This document shows, piece by piece, positions 8,976 to 18,403 of a stretch of 64,000 bases of DNA; within the stretch, counting starts at the first letter, position 1, and each line of letters starts with the position of its first letter. The notes below the pieces were generated by a model, which was not told the origin of the DNA, ran no database searches, and saw nothing but the letters and a program-made list of their open reading frames with translations. The DNA lies in contig CBDCIZ010000003.1 in assembly GCA_965217685.1 (NCBI GenBank), positions 2,108,001-2,172,000 of the forward strand, written 5' to 3'. This DNA comes from Aurantimonas sp965217685 (lineage in GTDB: Bacteria; Pseudomonadota; Alphaproteobacteria; Rhizobiales; Rhizobiaceae). The translations under genes were made by a program, and so were the position numbers.

Positions 8976-9968
8976 ATGACGAAAACCGGTGCTGCCATGA
9001 CCGAGACCCGAACCGTTTTGCCGATGCCCCTCAAGCCCGGCGCGAAGATCGAAATCTGCGACGTGGGTCCGCGCGACGGTTTCCAGATCGAGAAGACCGT
9101 TATCGCGACGGCCGACAAGATCGCCATCGTCGAGGGGCTGATGGCGGCGGGCATGAAGAAGATCCAGATCACCTCCTTCGTCTCGCCGCGTGCCGTGCCG
9201 CAGCTGGCCGACGCCGCCGAGGTCGTCGCCGGGGTGAAGAAGCAGCCGGGCATCGTCTTCAGCGCGCTGGTTCCCAACGCCCGCGGTGCGCAGCGAGCCG
9301 CCGAGACCGACATCGACATCATGGGGCTGTTCTGCTCGGCCTCGGAATCACACAGCCTGAAGAACGTCAACGCCTCCATCGACGAGACTCTGGCGCGTTT
9401 CCCGCCGGTCGTCGAGATCGCGGAAAAGGCCGGCAAGCGCGTTCAGGGCGACATCGCCACGGTCTTCGGCTGCCCCTTCGAGGGCGAGGTCGCGCTCGAA
9501 TCCGTCGTCAAGATCGCCCGCTTCTACCGCGATCTCGGGATCGTCGACCTCAATCTCGGTGACACCACCGGTATGGCCACGCCGACCACGGTGCGCCGGG
9601 TCATGGCGGCGCTGCGCGACGCGGTGCCGGAGATGGTCGTCACCCTGCACTTCCACAACACGCGCGGCGTCGGCCTCGCGAATGTCCTCGTCGGGCTGGA
9701 GGAGGGCGTCCATCGCTACGACGCCTCGATCGCCGGCCTTGGCGGGTGCCCGTTCGCGGCCGGTGCCACCGGCAACATCTGCACCGAGGACCTCGTCTAT
9801 CTTTTGGAGGAGAGCGGCTACCGGACCGGCATCGACCTCGAAAAGCTCATCGAAACCGCCAAGCTGACCGAAGGCGTCATCGGCCGGGAACTCGCCGGCC
9901 AGGTGATGAAGGCCGGGCCGCGCCTGGCGCGCCACGGTCTCGGCGATGTGTCGACGGCGGCCGGCTGA
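8976..9968 (+). CDS. hydroxymethylglutaryl-CoA lyase-family acyl-CoA lyase
   Basis: About 330 residues; ATG codons at 8976 and 8997 are both possible. The TIM-barrel DRE-type metallolyase hallmarks are intact: CDVGPRDGFQIEK with the metal-binding Asp, HFHNTRG with metal-binding histidines, and GLGGCPFAAGATGN with the catalytic loop cysteine. Family members cleave 3-hydroxy-3-methylglutaryl-CoA to acetyl-CoA and acetoacetate, or related CoA esters such as citramalyl-CoA. The CoA-transferase gene begins 9 bases after its stop and TctCBA lies divergently. A plausible route is import of an acid, CoA activation, then cleavage. The exact substrate is inference. Confidence 0.87.
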   Translation: MTKTGAAMTETRTVLPMPLKPGAKIEICDVGPRDGFQIEKTVIATADKIAIVEGLMAAGMKKIQITSFVSPRAVPQLADAAEVVAGVKKQPGIVFSALVPNARGAQRAAETDIDIMGLFCSASESHSLKNVNASIDETLARFPPVVEIAEKAGKRVQGDIATVFGCPFEGEVALESVVKIARFYRDLGIVDLNLGDTTGMATPTTVRRVMAALRDAVPEMVVTLHFHNTRGVGLANVLVGLEEGVHRYDASIAGLGGCPFAAGATGNICTEDLVYLLEESGYRTGIDLEKLIETAKLTEGVIGRELAGQVMKAGPRLARHGLGDVSTAAG

Positions 9969-9977
9969 GCCAAGGTC

Positions 9978-11162
9978 GTGCAGCAACCGCTCGCCGGCAT
10001 CCGCGTCGTCGACCTGACGCGCATCCTTTCGGGACCGTTCTGCTCGATGCTCCTCGGCGATCTCGGCGCCGAGGTGGTCAAGATCGAGTCGCGCGACGGC
10101 GGTGACCATATCCGCACGCAGGGCATGATCGTCGACGGCCTCTCCTGGTATTTCGCGAGCTTCAACCGCAACAAGCGCTCGGTGACACTCGATCTGAAGA
10201 CCGCGGACGGCAAAACGATCCTGACCCGTCTGATCGAAGGCGCCGACGTTCTCGTCGAGAACTTCCGTCCCGGCGTGCTGGCTGCGATGGGGTTCACGAC
10301 GGCGCGCTTGGAGACGATCAATCCCCGGCTCGTCGTCGGCTCGATCAACGGTTACGGTTCGCATGGCCCCTACCGCGATCGTCCGGCCTTCGACTTCATC
10401 ACCCAGGCGATGTCGGGCTTCATGGCGGTCAACGGCACAGAGGATAGCGGTCCGATCCGCGCCGCGCCGCCGCTCACCGACCTTATCGCTGGCCTCTACG
10501 CGGCGCTCGCCATCGTCGCCGCGCTCAGAACCCGCGACCGCGACGGCGAGGGTCAGGCGGTCGAGGCCTCGATGATGAACGGCATGATCTCGATGATGGC
10601 CTATCTGTCGGCCGCGCAGCTTTCCACCGGCACCCCGCCGCCGCCCGCCGGCAACGACCATCCGGTCATCGCGCCGTACGGTCTCTTCCACGGCGCCGAT
10701 GGCGCCGTCGCGGTCGCGCCCTCGACACTGCCGACCTTGCAGCGCTTCATGGCCGCGATCGGGCTCGAAGATCTCCTTGCCGACCCGCGCTTCGACACGA
10801 ACGTCAAGCGCATGGAGCGGCGGCCCGAGCTCAACGCCCTGATCGACGCGGCGATGGCCAGCGAGACCCAGGCGTTCTGGATCGAGCGTCTCAACGCGGC
10901 GGGCGTCCCGTGCGGCCGGGTGCAGGCGCTGGGCGAAGTCTTCGACGACCCGCAGGTCGAAGCGCAGGAGATGGTGCTCGACGTCGACCATCCGGGCCAT
11001 GGCACGGTGCGGATGACCGGCTTCCCGATGAAGTTTTCCAAGACCCCGTCCACAATCCGCCGCCCGGCGCCCGACCTCGGCGCCGACACGGACGCGATGC
11101 TTGTCGAGGCCGGTTACGATGCGGCCGAGATCGCAAAGTTCCGGTCAGCGAAGGCGATCTGA
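9978..11162 (+). CDS. CaiB/BaiF (class III) CoA-transferase
   Basis: A 394-residue protein with the start signature of the family (GIRVVDLTRILSGPFCSMLLGDLGAEVVKIE) and the catalytic aspartate in RPAFDFI at about residue 139. Class III CoA-transferases move CoA between carboxylates through a mixed-anhydride/thioester mechanism. The gene follows the HMG-CoA-lyase-like gene by 9 bases and is surely in the same operon. Together with the divergent TctCBA importer it would activate an imported acid for the lyase. The closest known logic is itaconate/citramalate-type catabolism, but the sequence does not settle this. Confidence 0.88.
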   Translation: MQQPLAGIRVVDLTRILSGPFCSMLLGDLGAEVVKIESRDGGDHIRTQGMIVDGLSWYFASFNRNKRSVTLDLKTADGKTILTRLIEGADVLVENFRPGVLAAMGFTTARLETINPRLVVGSINGYGSHGPYRDRPAFDFITQAMSGFMAVNGTEDSGPIRAAPPLTDLIAGLYAALAIVAALRTRDRDGEGQAVEASMMNGMISMMAYLSAAQLSTGTPPPPAGNDHPVIAPYGLFHGADGAVAVAPSTLPTLQRFMAAIGLEDLLADPRFDTNVKRMERRPELNALIDAAMASETQAFWIERLNAAGVPCGRVQALGEVFDDPQVEAQEMVLDVDHPGHGTVRMTGFPMKFSKTPSTIRRPAPDLGADTDAMLVEAGYDAAEIAKFRSAKAI

Positions 11163-11372
11163 TCGGCGTCAGGCGTGGGCTGCATGCGCGGCGCTCCACG
11201 CCGTCAGCTGGCGTCATATGACGCGCCCTGCCGATGTCGTTCACCGGTTCCGACGCAAAAGGCGGTCGCAGCGCATAGCCGGCCACCCAAGAGCGCATTC
11301 ACGCATTCGTGCCGACGCACTAACTGCAGACCGAACGTCGATCGCGTCACTTTTCCATTCGAAAGCAGCTCA

Positions 11373-11891
11373 ATGTTCGGTCTTCCCGCTTTTCCCGACG
11401 CCATCTTGCGTGGGCTCCTGCTCGGTGCCCTGGCGCTCACCTTCGTCATCCTTCTGGTGCGCGTCGTCGGACTGCGATCGTTTTCGAAGATGACGGCCTT
11501 CGACTTCGCCATCACCGTGGCCACCGGTTCGCTGCTCGCCAGCGCCGGGACCGTGAGCTCCTGGCCGAACTATCTGCAGGCACTGGTGACGATCGCCACG
11601 TTGATGGGATTGCAGGTTCTGCTGGCGATCTATCGGCGCAGCAATGGCGGGACCAACAGCCCGATCGAGAACGAGCCGCTGATCCTGATGCGAGACGGGG
11701 CCTTTCTTGACGAGGCACTGCGGGCGAGCCGGGTGTCGCGCGACGACATCCTCGCCAAATTGCGCGGCGCCAACGTCTTGAAACTTTCCGAAGTTCGGGC
11801 CGTCGTGCTGGAGACCACCGGCGACATCAGCGTGCTGCATGGCGACCATCTCGACGACGACCTCATCGAAGGCGTGCGCCATAGGACATAG
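11373..11891 (+). CDS. DUF421 (YetF-like) membrane protein
   Basis: A 172-residue protein from the ATG at 11373, behind a GAAAGC stretch. It has an N-terminal hydrophobic pair (residues about 8-28 and 40-58), a third helix (LVTIATLMGLQVLLAIY), then a soluble DUF421 domain with the conserved patterns GLRSFSKMTAFDFAITVATGS and NEPLILMRDGAFLDEALRASRVSRDDILAKLR. Function of this family is not established; the Bacillus YetF group is linked to spores, which is irrelevant here. It stands alone between two divergent or convergent units. The 210 bases upstream (11163-11372) show no clear element. Confidence 0.8.
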   Translation: MFGLPAFPDAILRGLLLGALALTFVILLVRVVGLRSFSKMTAFDFAITVATGSLLASAGTVSSWPNYLQALVTIATLMGLQVLLAIYRRSNGGTNSPIENEPLILMRDGAFLDEALRASRVSRDDILAKLRGANVLKLSEVRAVVLETTGDISVLHGDHLDDDLIEGVRHRT

Positions 11892-11983
11892 CTCGAGACG
11901 ATCGGCATCAGGCGTTGCGCGAGGCAAAAGGCGAGGGCCGCGACAGCCTCCGCCGTTCTCGTCCTGTCGAATGTCGCTCTCCG

Positions 11984-12823
11984 TCAGAGCCGTTCGGCGT
12001 GCCAGCGCAGATGGTCGTCCATGAAGGTCGAGATGAAATTGTAGCTGTGGTCGTAGCCCGGCTGGCGCCGCAGCGTCAGCGCGATGCCTGCGTCGCCGCA
12101 GGCCTTTTCCAGAAGCTCGGGCTTGAGCTGCTCGGCCAGGAAATTGTCGGCCTCGCCCTGGTCGACCAACAACTCCTTCACCCGTGCGCCGTCCTCGATC
12201 AGCGCCACGGCGTCGTGGCGGCGCCAGGCGGCGGTGTCGTCGCCGAGATAGAGCGGCAGCGCCTTGTGGCCCCAGGGCACCTGGCTCGGCGCGACGATCG
12301 GCGCGAAGGCCGAGACCGCCTTGAATCGGTCGGCATGCTTGAGCCCGAGGGTCAGCGCGCCGTGGCCGCCCATGGAATGGCCCATGATCGACTGGCGGGT
12401 CATGTCGGCCGGGAAATTCTCGGCGATCAGGTCGGGAAGTTCCTCGGTGACGTAGGTCTCCATCTTGTAGTGCCGGGCGAAGGGCTCCTGCGTGGCGTCC
12501 AGGTAGAAGCCCGCGCCGAGGCCCATGTCGTAGGCGCCGTCCGGATCGTCGGCGACACCCTCGCCGCGCGGGCTCGTATCCGGCGCGACGAAGATCAGGC
12601 CGAGCTCGGCGGCAAGCCGGCGGTATTCGCCCTTGTCCATGACGTTGGCATGGGTGCAGGTGAGGCCGGAAAGATACCAGACGACCGGCAGCTTCGTGCC
12701 ATCCGCATGGGGCGGCACGAAGACGGCGAAGGTCATGTCGGTGCCGGTGGCCGAGGAAGCGTGGCGGTAGACGCCCTGCACGCCGCCATGGGCCTTTGCG
12801 GTGGAAACGGTTTCGAGCGGCAT
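11984..12823 (-). CDS. fghA: S-formylglutathione hydrolase
   Basis: A 279-residue esterase-D-family alpha/beta hydrolase. The start at 12823 follows an AAGGAGC ribosome-binding site; the frame is open further upstream without support. Nucleophile Ser150 lies in MGHSMGGHGA, and the oxyanion region is YLSGLTCTHANVMDKGEY. The enzyme hydrolyses S-formylglutathione to formate and glutathione, the second step of glutathione-dependent formaldehyde detoxification. The first-step enzyme is encoded 567 bases upstream on the same strand (13390-14499), with an acetyltransferase gene between. Confidence 0.93.
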   Translation of the reverse strand: MPLETVSTAKAHGGVQGVYRHASSATGTDMTFAVFVPPHADGTKLPVVWYLSGLTCTHANVMDKGEYRRLAAELGLIFVAPDTSPRGEGVADDPDGAYDMGLGAGFYLDATQEPFARHYKMETYVTEELPDLIAENFPADMTRQSIMGHSMGGHGALTLGLKHADRFKAVSAFAPIVAPSQVPWGHKALPLYLGDDTAAWRRHDAVALIEDGARVKELLVDQGEADNFLAEQLKPELLEKACGDAGIALTLRRQPGYDHSYNFISTFMDDHLRWHAERL

Positions 12824-12924
12824 GTGTGCTCCTTGGTGAACGGGGTTTGGGCGCAAGCGCGAAGGCCGAACGGACGGCGACGCGCGCCTTTCAGGTCGCC
12901 GGACCAGAGCCCCGGCGACCGGGA

Positions 12925-13386
12925 TCAGTCGGCGGGACGACGCATGTCGAGATGCGGAATGCCGTCCTCCAGATAGCACTCCGACACGGGCGTAAACCCG
13001 TGCCGCGCGTAGAATCCGGTGAGATGGGCCTGGGCGGAAAGGTCGATGGCCCGGCCGACGAAGCGTTCGCCACAATAGCGTAGCGCCTCGATCATCATGC
13101 GATGGCCGAGGCCGGCCCCGCGGTACGCCCTCGCGGTGACGATCCGGCCAATGCGGGCCGGGCCGTCATTCTTCGAAGGCGCGAAAACCCGCAGGCAGCC
13201 GGCGAGGTCATCCCCGACGACGATCCGCAGATGGATCGCCGCCGGGTCGTTTCCGTCGATCTCGGCAAAGGCGCAGGCCTGCTCGACGACGAAGACCTCC
13301 ATGCGCAGCGCCAGGAGATCGTGGACCTCCCGGCCCGAAAGGTCATCAAAGGCGCTCCAGCGCCATTCGCCGTCCGCGGAAGCCAT
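12925..13386 (-). CDS. ElaA-like GNAT N-acetyltransferase
   Basis: A 153-residue protein matching the ElaA branch of the GNAT fold. The N-terminal signature is DLLALRMEVFVVEQACAFAEIDGND, and the acetyl-CoA pyrophosphate loop is RIVTARAYRGAGLGHRMM. The C-terminal stretch FYARHGFTPVSECYLEDGIPH is typical of ElaA proteins. Substrate is unknown. It starts 3 bases after the class III alcohol dehydrogenase stop and precedes fghA, so all three probably form one operon, which may hint at a role in aldehyde or thiol chemistry, though that is inference. Confidence 0.85.
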   Translation of the reverse strand: MASADGEWRWSAFDDLSGREVHDLLALRMEVFVVEQACAFAEIDGNDPAAIHLRIVVGDDLAGCLRVFAPSKNDGPARIGRIVTARAYRGAGLGHRMMIEALRYCGERFVGRAIDLSAQAHLTGFYARHGFTPVSECYLEDGIPHLDMRRPAD

Positions 13387-13389
13387 CGA

Positions 13390-14499
<1,110 letters not shown>

Positions 14500-14617
14500 G
14501 CGAATAACTCTCCGAATGGGCCCGGCCGCTTGCTAGCGGGTCCAGCCTCGCTTGGAAAGCTCGCGGATGGTTGGCGGCGGCGTTTTCCGGTCTGCGATGT
14601 AAGCCCGAGCCGGTCGT

Positions 14618-15601
14618 TCAGTCGAAGAACGGTGCAACGATCCGCCGTTCGCCGAGCATGAAGGCGTCGGCGACATGGCGTAGCGGCGCGACGTCGACAT
14701 CGCTCTCGCCCGACGCGACGAGCTCGGCGAAATGCCGGTAGATGCCTTCATATTCGGCCTCGGGCTCCTGCGAGACGAGTTCACCGTCGACGCTCATCCT
14801 GGCACCGCCCCCGGCGAGGTCGAGCCGTCCGCCATCGGTTGCGACGGTGATGTCCCAGCTTTGCGGCCCGGTCTGGCGCCAATCGAATACGGCCTCAACC
14901 TCGGCTCCGCCAAACCCCGTAAAGGTAAGCTGAGCGGCGATCGGCGCGGCCCGGTTCTCAGGAAACTCCAGCGCGGCTTGGCTGAGGAACACGGGGTCGG
15001 GCAGAATTTCAGTTGCGATCGACAGGGCGTTGATGCCGGGATCGAAGACGCCGAGGCCGCCTGGCTGCCAGATCCAGTCCTGTCCCGGATGCCAGTGCCG
15101 CACGTCTTCCTTCCAGGTGATCGTCGTCTTGTCGATGCGTTTCGCCGCCAGCCAGTCGCGCGCCGACGCCACGGCCGGGGCAAAGCGTGAATGCCAGGTC
15201 GCAAAGAGCGTCAGGTCCAACGAAGCCGAAAGATCGCGCAGCGCCTCGACCTCGCTCAGTGTCGCGCCGGGCGGCTTTTCGAGGAGCACATGCTTGCCGG
15301 CCCTCAACGCCCGCTCGGCGAGCAGTGCCCGCGACTGCGGCGGGGTGCAGAGCGCCACCGCGTCGATCTCGGGTCCGCTCTCCAGCATGGCGTCGAGGTT
15401 GTCGAAGCTCGCGACGCCGTCGACCGACGCGTTGCGACTGGCGACCGCCACGAGATCGATGCCGTCGGTGCGGGCGATCGATGGCAGGTGCTGGTCACGG
15501 GCGATCTTGCCGACGCCGACGAGGCCGAGGCGGATCGGCCTGGCGGAATTCTGTCTCGTGGGGATGTAGGCTGCCGGGGAGGGGGGAAGCGATTCGGCCA
15601 T
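14618..15601 (-). CDS. Gfo/Idh/MocA oxidoreductase, D-galactose 1-dehydrogenase-like
   Basis: A 327-residue protein with an N-terminal Rossmann fold (LGLVGVGKIARDQHLPSIA, residues about 25-43) and the family lysine motif EKPPGATLSEVEALR. The central block WKEDVRHWHPGQDWIW followed by GGLGVFDPGINALS is strongly reminiscent of D-galactose 1-dehydrogenases of the De Ley-Doudoroff pathway, which make D-galactono-lactone with NAD(P). L-arabinose can also be a substrate in that group. No other galactose genes are adjacent, so the substrate is a family-based guess. A run of 17 N-terminal residues before the Rossmann strand is not conserved and a later start is possible. Confidence 0.8.
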   Translation of the reverse strand: MAESLPPSPAAYIPTRQNSARPIRLGLVGVGKIARDQHLPSIARTDGIDLVAVASRNASVDGVASFDNLDAMLESGPEIDAVALCTPPQSRALLAERALRAGKHVLLEKPPGATLSEVEALRDLSASLDLTLFATWHSRFAPAVASARDWLAAKRIDKTTITWKEDVRHWHPGQDWIWQPGGLGVFDPGINALSIATEILPDPVFLSQAALEFPENRAAPIAAQLTFTGFGGAEVEAVFDWRQTGPQSWDITVATDGGRLDLAGGGARMSVDGELVSQEPEAEYEGIYRHFAELVASGESDVDVAPLRHVADAFMLGERRIVAPFFD

Positions 15602-15723
15602 GATGTCTTTCTCTGAACGCGATCGGGCTCTGAACGCGATCGGGCTTTGGCAGAGCGATGCACCGCGCGATTGGCGACGTCGCTCGATCCGCCGCCCCCC
15701 CGTTTCGCCCCGTCCCGATTCGA

Positions 15724-16551
15724 CTAGCGGGCGGACTCGCCCGTTACGGCTTCATTGCTGCCTGCGTGAGAAAAGCGCAGCTTGGGGGCCGCGCTCTCGA
15801 AGGCTACGACACGCGCGTCATAGTCCGGTGCCACGGTCCCGAACACCCGGTCCCAAAGCGAGAAGAAGTTCGCGTAATTGTAGCGGAACTGCGCGTGGTG
15901 CTGGTCGTGATAGGTGGTGCACAGCATCGGCGAGGGTGCGCGCGCCGTCGGCGAGGCGAAATACTCAAAACCCGCATGGCCGAAGGTGCCATTGATCTGG
16001 TCGAACAGCCGGTGGAGGATCAGGATCACCGGAGAAAACGGCACCAGGAACACGATCACCGCATAATAGCCTTGGGACAGGGCCGTATCGACCATGCCGA
16101 TCGAATCGTTGCTCCAGGCGGTCGGCGCGACGCTTCTGTGATGCAGGGCGTGGAAGCGGCGATAGAAAAGCTTGGTGTGCAGAAGCCGATGGGCGCCGTA
16201 GAACCAGGCGTCGAACAGCACCATGCACAGAAGGAAGAGCGGTGCGGCGGTCCACCAGTTGAAGGCGAGCGGCGCGATCGTCCAGCTCTTGTGCTGCGCG
16301 AAGAGGCCGATCGCGACCGACAGGCAGGTGACGGCGATCGAGGCCAGGCTGATGCGGATTTCCGCATTGCGCCGCTTTTCGCCGCGGCGCGATGGCTGGA
16401 TGCGGCGCTCGGGATTGCGCGCGTTGAGCCAGGAGATTGCGAAGCCGAGCGCGAAATAGATGGCCACCGTGGCGGCGTAGATCACCATCCACAGCCCGAG
16501 GAAATCGGCAATGTCGGATCCGAGCGACGGCATGCACTCTCCTTCCGTCAA
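15724..16551 (-). CDS. sterol desaturase / fatty acid hydroxylase-family membrane enzyme
   Basis: A 275-residue polytopic protein with the di-iron histidine boxes of the fatty-acid hydroxylase superfamily: HRLLHTKLFYRRFHALHH and later YHDQHHAQF. Hydrophobic segments flank these, including one at about residues 10-35. The family uses O2 and a di-iron centre to hydroxylate or desaturate membrane lipids such as sterols, hopanoids or carotenoids. It lies 123 bases downstream of the CrtZ-like gene, which belongs to the same superfamily, so a role in carotenoid or hopanoid modification is reasonable but not shown. Confidence 0.82.
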   Translation of the reverse strand: MTEGECMPSLGSDIADFLGLWMVIYAATVAIYFALGFAISWLNARNPERRIQPSRRGEKRRNAEIRISLASIAVTCLSVAIGLFAQHKSWTIAPLAFNWWTAAPLFLLCMVLFDAWFYGAHRLLHTKLFYRRFHALHHRSVAPTAWSNDSIGMVDTALSQGYYAVIVFLVPFSPVILILHRLFDQINGTFGHAGFEYFASPTARAPSPMLCTTYHDQHHAQFRYNYANFFSLWDRVFGTVAPDYDARVVAFESAAPKLRFSHAGSNEAVTGESAR

Positions 16552-16674
16552 GCAAATGGTTCGAGACGGCCGCCCCGTCCACCGGCAAACCCCGCTTATG
16601 GAGTGCTCATAAGGGATGCCCGATGGTTTTGAAACCGGCCACTTGCGGCGATCCTGGCGCCGCGACGCCCGGTG

Positions 16675-17220
16675 TCAGGCGAGCGGCCGATCCTCGCAAA
16701 GACCGTCCATCGCCTTCGTCCGTGCCTCACGCCGCTCCGCCTCCAGCACGCCGGAGGCCTTCAGCTCCGCGCGGATCTTGTCGATCGGCGGCGAGTAGAG
16801 GAAGCCGAAGGAGACGCCGTGGTCCTTGCCCTCGACGGCGTGGTGGAGCCGGTGCGCCTGCACCAGCCGCTTGGCATAGCCCTTGTGCGGCACGTAGTTG
16901 AACGGCCAGCGCTGATGCACCAACCCGTCATGGCAGACGAAATACAAAAAGCCGTAGCCGGTGATGCCGGCTGCGAAGGCCATCACCACGGGCAGCCAGA
17001 ACCATCCGCCGACGATGAACAGGAGGATGGCGACGCTGGCGAAGACCACGGCATACAGATCGTTCTTCTCGAAGACGCCCTCGCGTTCCTCGTGGTGGGA
17101 TTGGTGCCAGTTCCACCCCCAGCCGTGCATGACGTATTTGTGCGCCCACCAGGCAAACAGCTCCATCGCGGCGGTGGTCGTCAGCGCGATCAGGACGAGA
17201 GAAGAGGTGGAGAGCGTCAT
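16675..17220 (-). CDS. crtZ: beta-carotene 3-hydroxylase (CrtZ-like)
   Basis: About 181 residues from the ATG at 17220; a 30-residue polar leader from 17310 is not typical of the family. The four histidine boxes of CrtZ are present in order: HKYVMH, HQSHHEEREGVFEKNDLYAVVF, HDGLVHQRWPF and HRLHHAVEGKDHGVSFGFLY. CrtZ adds hydroxyl groups to the beta-rings of beta-carotene to give zeaxanthin, in the inner membrane. A CrtX-like glycosyltransferase lies 1.2 kb away, consistent with making zeaxanthin glycosides. Other crt genes are not in the window. Confidence 0.9.
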   Translation of the reverse strand: MTLSTSSLVLIALTTTAAMELFAWWAHKYVMHGWGWNWHQSHHEEREGVFEKNDLYAVVFASVAILLFIVGGWFWLPVVMAFAAGITGYGFLYFVCHDGLVHQRWPFNYVPHKGYAKRLVQAHRLHHAVEGKDHGVSFGFLYSPPIDKIRAELKASGVLEAERREARTKAMDGLCEDRPLA

Positions 17221-17379
17221 CGGCAGAATGGGTCCGGTTTCTCGGCTTCGGTCGGGCGGCCAGACATAGGAGATCGCCTGGGGTTCCGTCGATACCTGGC
17301 GTGACGCCATTATGGCGCAAGCGGAGGGCAGGGCGAAGGCCGAAATCGTCGCGGCTTCGAAAGGCGGCCCGCTTCGCCC

Positions 17380-18003
17380 TTAATAGGGAAAGCCGAACAG
17401 CCTCAGCGTGCCGAGGATCAGCCCGTCATGGATGGCCACCGATACGGTGAGTTCGAGCACAAGGGCGAGGGCGATCGTCGCCCGGAAGGGGGCGCTGGCG
17501 GCATAGGCGAAGCCCAGCGCCACCGACAGCATGTCGCCGAGCGAGTTGACGATGCTGTCGCCGGCATAGACACCGGGCGTGCCCGTATCGGTGAAGAGCG
17601 CTATGACCATCGGTGTGTTCTCGATCGCCTCCCACACGGCGCTGCCGCAGATCGCGGTGAAGAGCTTCCAGCTCACAGGCCAGCGCGGCTTGATCCGGTC
17701 GATCGCGACGAACAACGCCAGGCCGAAGATGACGTGCAGCAGCGAGTACCAGTCGGTGAAATGCCGCGAATTCTCCCCCGGTCCCAGTCCGCCGCTCCAG
17801 AAAGCCTTGAGCGAGTCGGCCGGCCCGAAATCGCGGCCGAGCGCCGAAAGCCAGAGCAGCAGCGCGCCGTTCACTGCGGCGACGGCAAGCGCGACGAGAA
17901 GGGTTCTGCTAGGTCGCGAACGCTTGACCCAGCGCTCGCGCGCCGCCTGGCCGTCCGAGATGCGGCGGCGGGGCAGATGGTCCTGGAGCGGCGTGGATGT
18001 CAT
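17380..18003 (-). CDS. DUF2585 (UPF0314) membrane protein
   Basis: A 207-residue protein from the ATG at 18003. It has a basic N-terminus and about five hydrophobic segments. Conserved stretches include HFTDWYSLLHVIFGLALF and WEAIENTPMVIALF followed by YAGDSIVNSLGDMLS, typical of DUF2585/UPF0314, a family found mostly in Hyphomicrobiales. No function is known. Placement between crtZ and a crtX-like gene may be chance. It supports the taxonomic reading of the window. Confidence 0.82.
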   Translation of the reverse strand: MTSTPLQDHLPRRRISDGQAARERWVKRSRPSRTLLVALAVAAVNGALLLWLSALGRDFGPADSLKAFWSGGLGPGENSRHFTDWYSLLHVIFGLALFVAIDRIKPRWPVSWKLFTAICGSAVWEAIENTPMVIALFTDTGTPGVYAGDSIVNSLGDMLSVALGFAYAASAPFRATIALALVLELTVSVAIHDGLILGTLRLFGFPY

Positions 18004-18403
18004 GAGATGGGTATGGTCCGGGACCTTCCAAACTTTGCCGCGACGATGTCGCGTTCGCTTTTCGATGTCCACTGTCGATTGCTGCGAAGGGCCAAGGATC
18101 GCTCCCCATACCGTCGGCCGGCATTTGCTATGTCGCGCGCCGCCGGCCCTGCAGCAGGCTTCGCAAAAGGTCTGGCTCAGCGCCTTGCAACGGCCGTGGC
18201 CGAAAGTCGTTGTCGTGATGATCGATACAACGATGCGGTGGCACAGCGTTCGGGCCGTGCTACGATGTGACACGGGTGCTCGGCCGCGCAAGCTGGAGCT
18301 GGTTCCAGTCCGTTCGGATTGGAAATGAGAGGAAGCGGCGTCGGCGAAATTGTCCGCAAGCGTGCGGCAAGCGGTGGCTCGCACCAAGGAACTTGAAACG
18401 AGC

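Noticed and set aside
9348..11000. 550-residue open frame opposite the HMG-CoA-lyase/CoA-transferase genes
   Set aside because: Compositional shadow of the plus-strand genes; no motifs and no ribosome-binding site.
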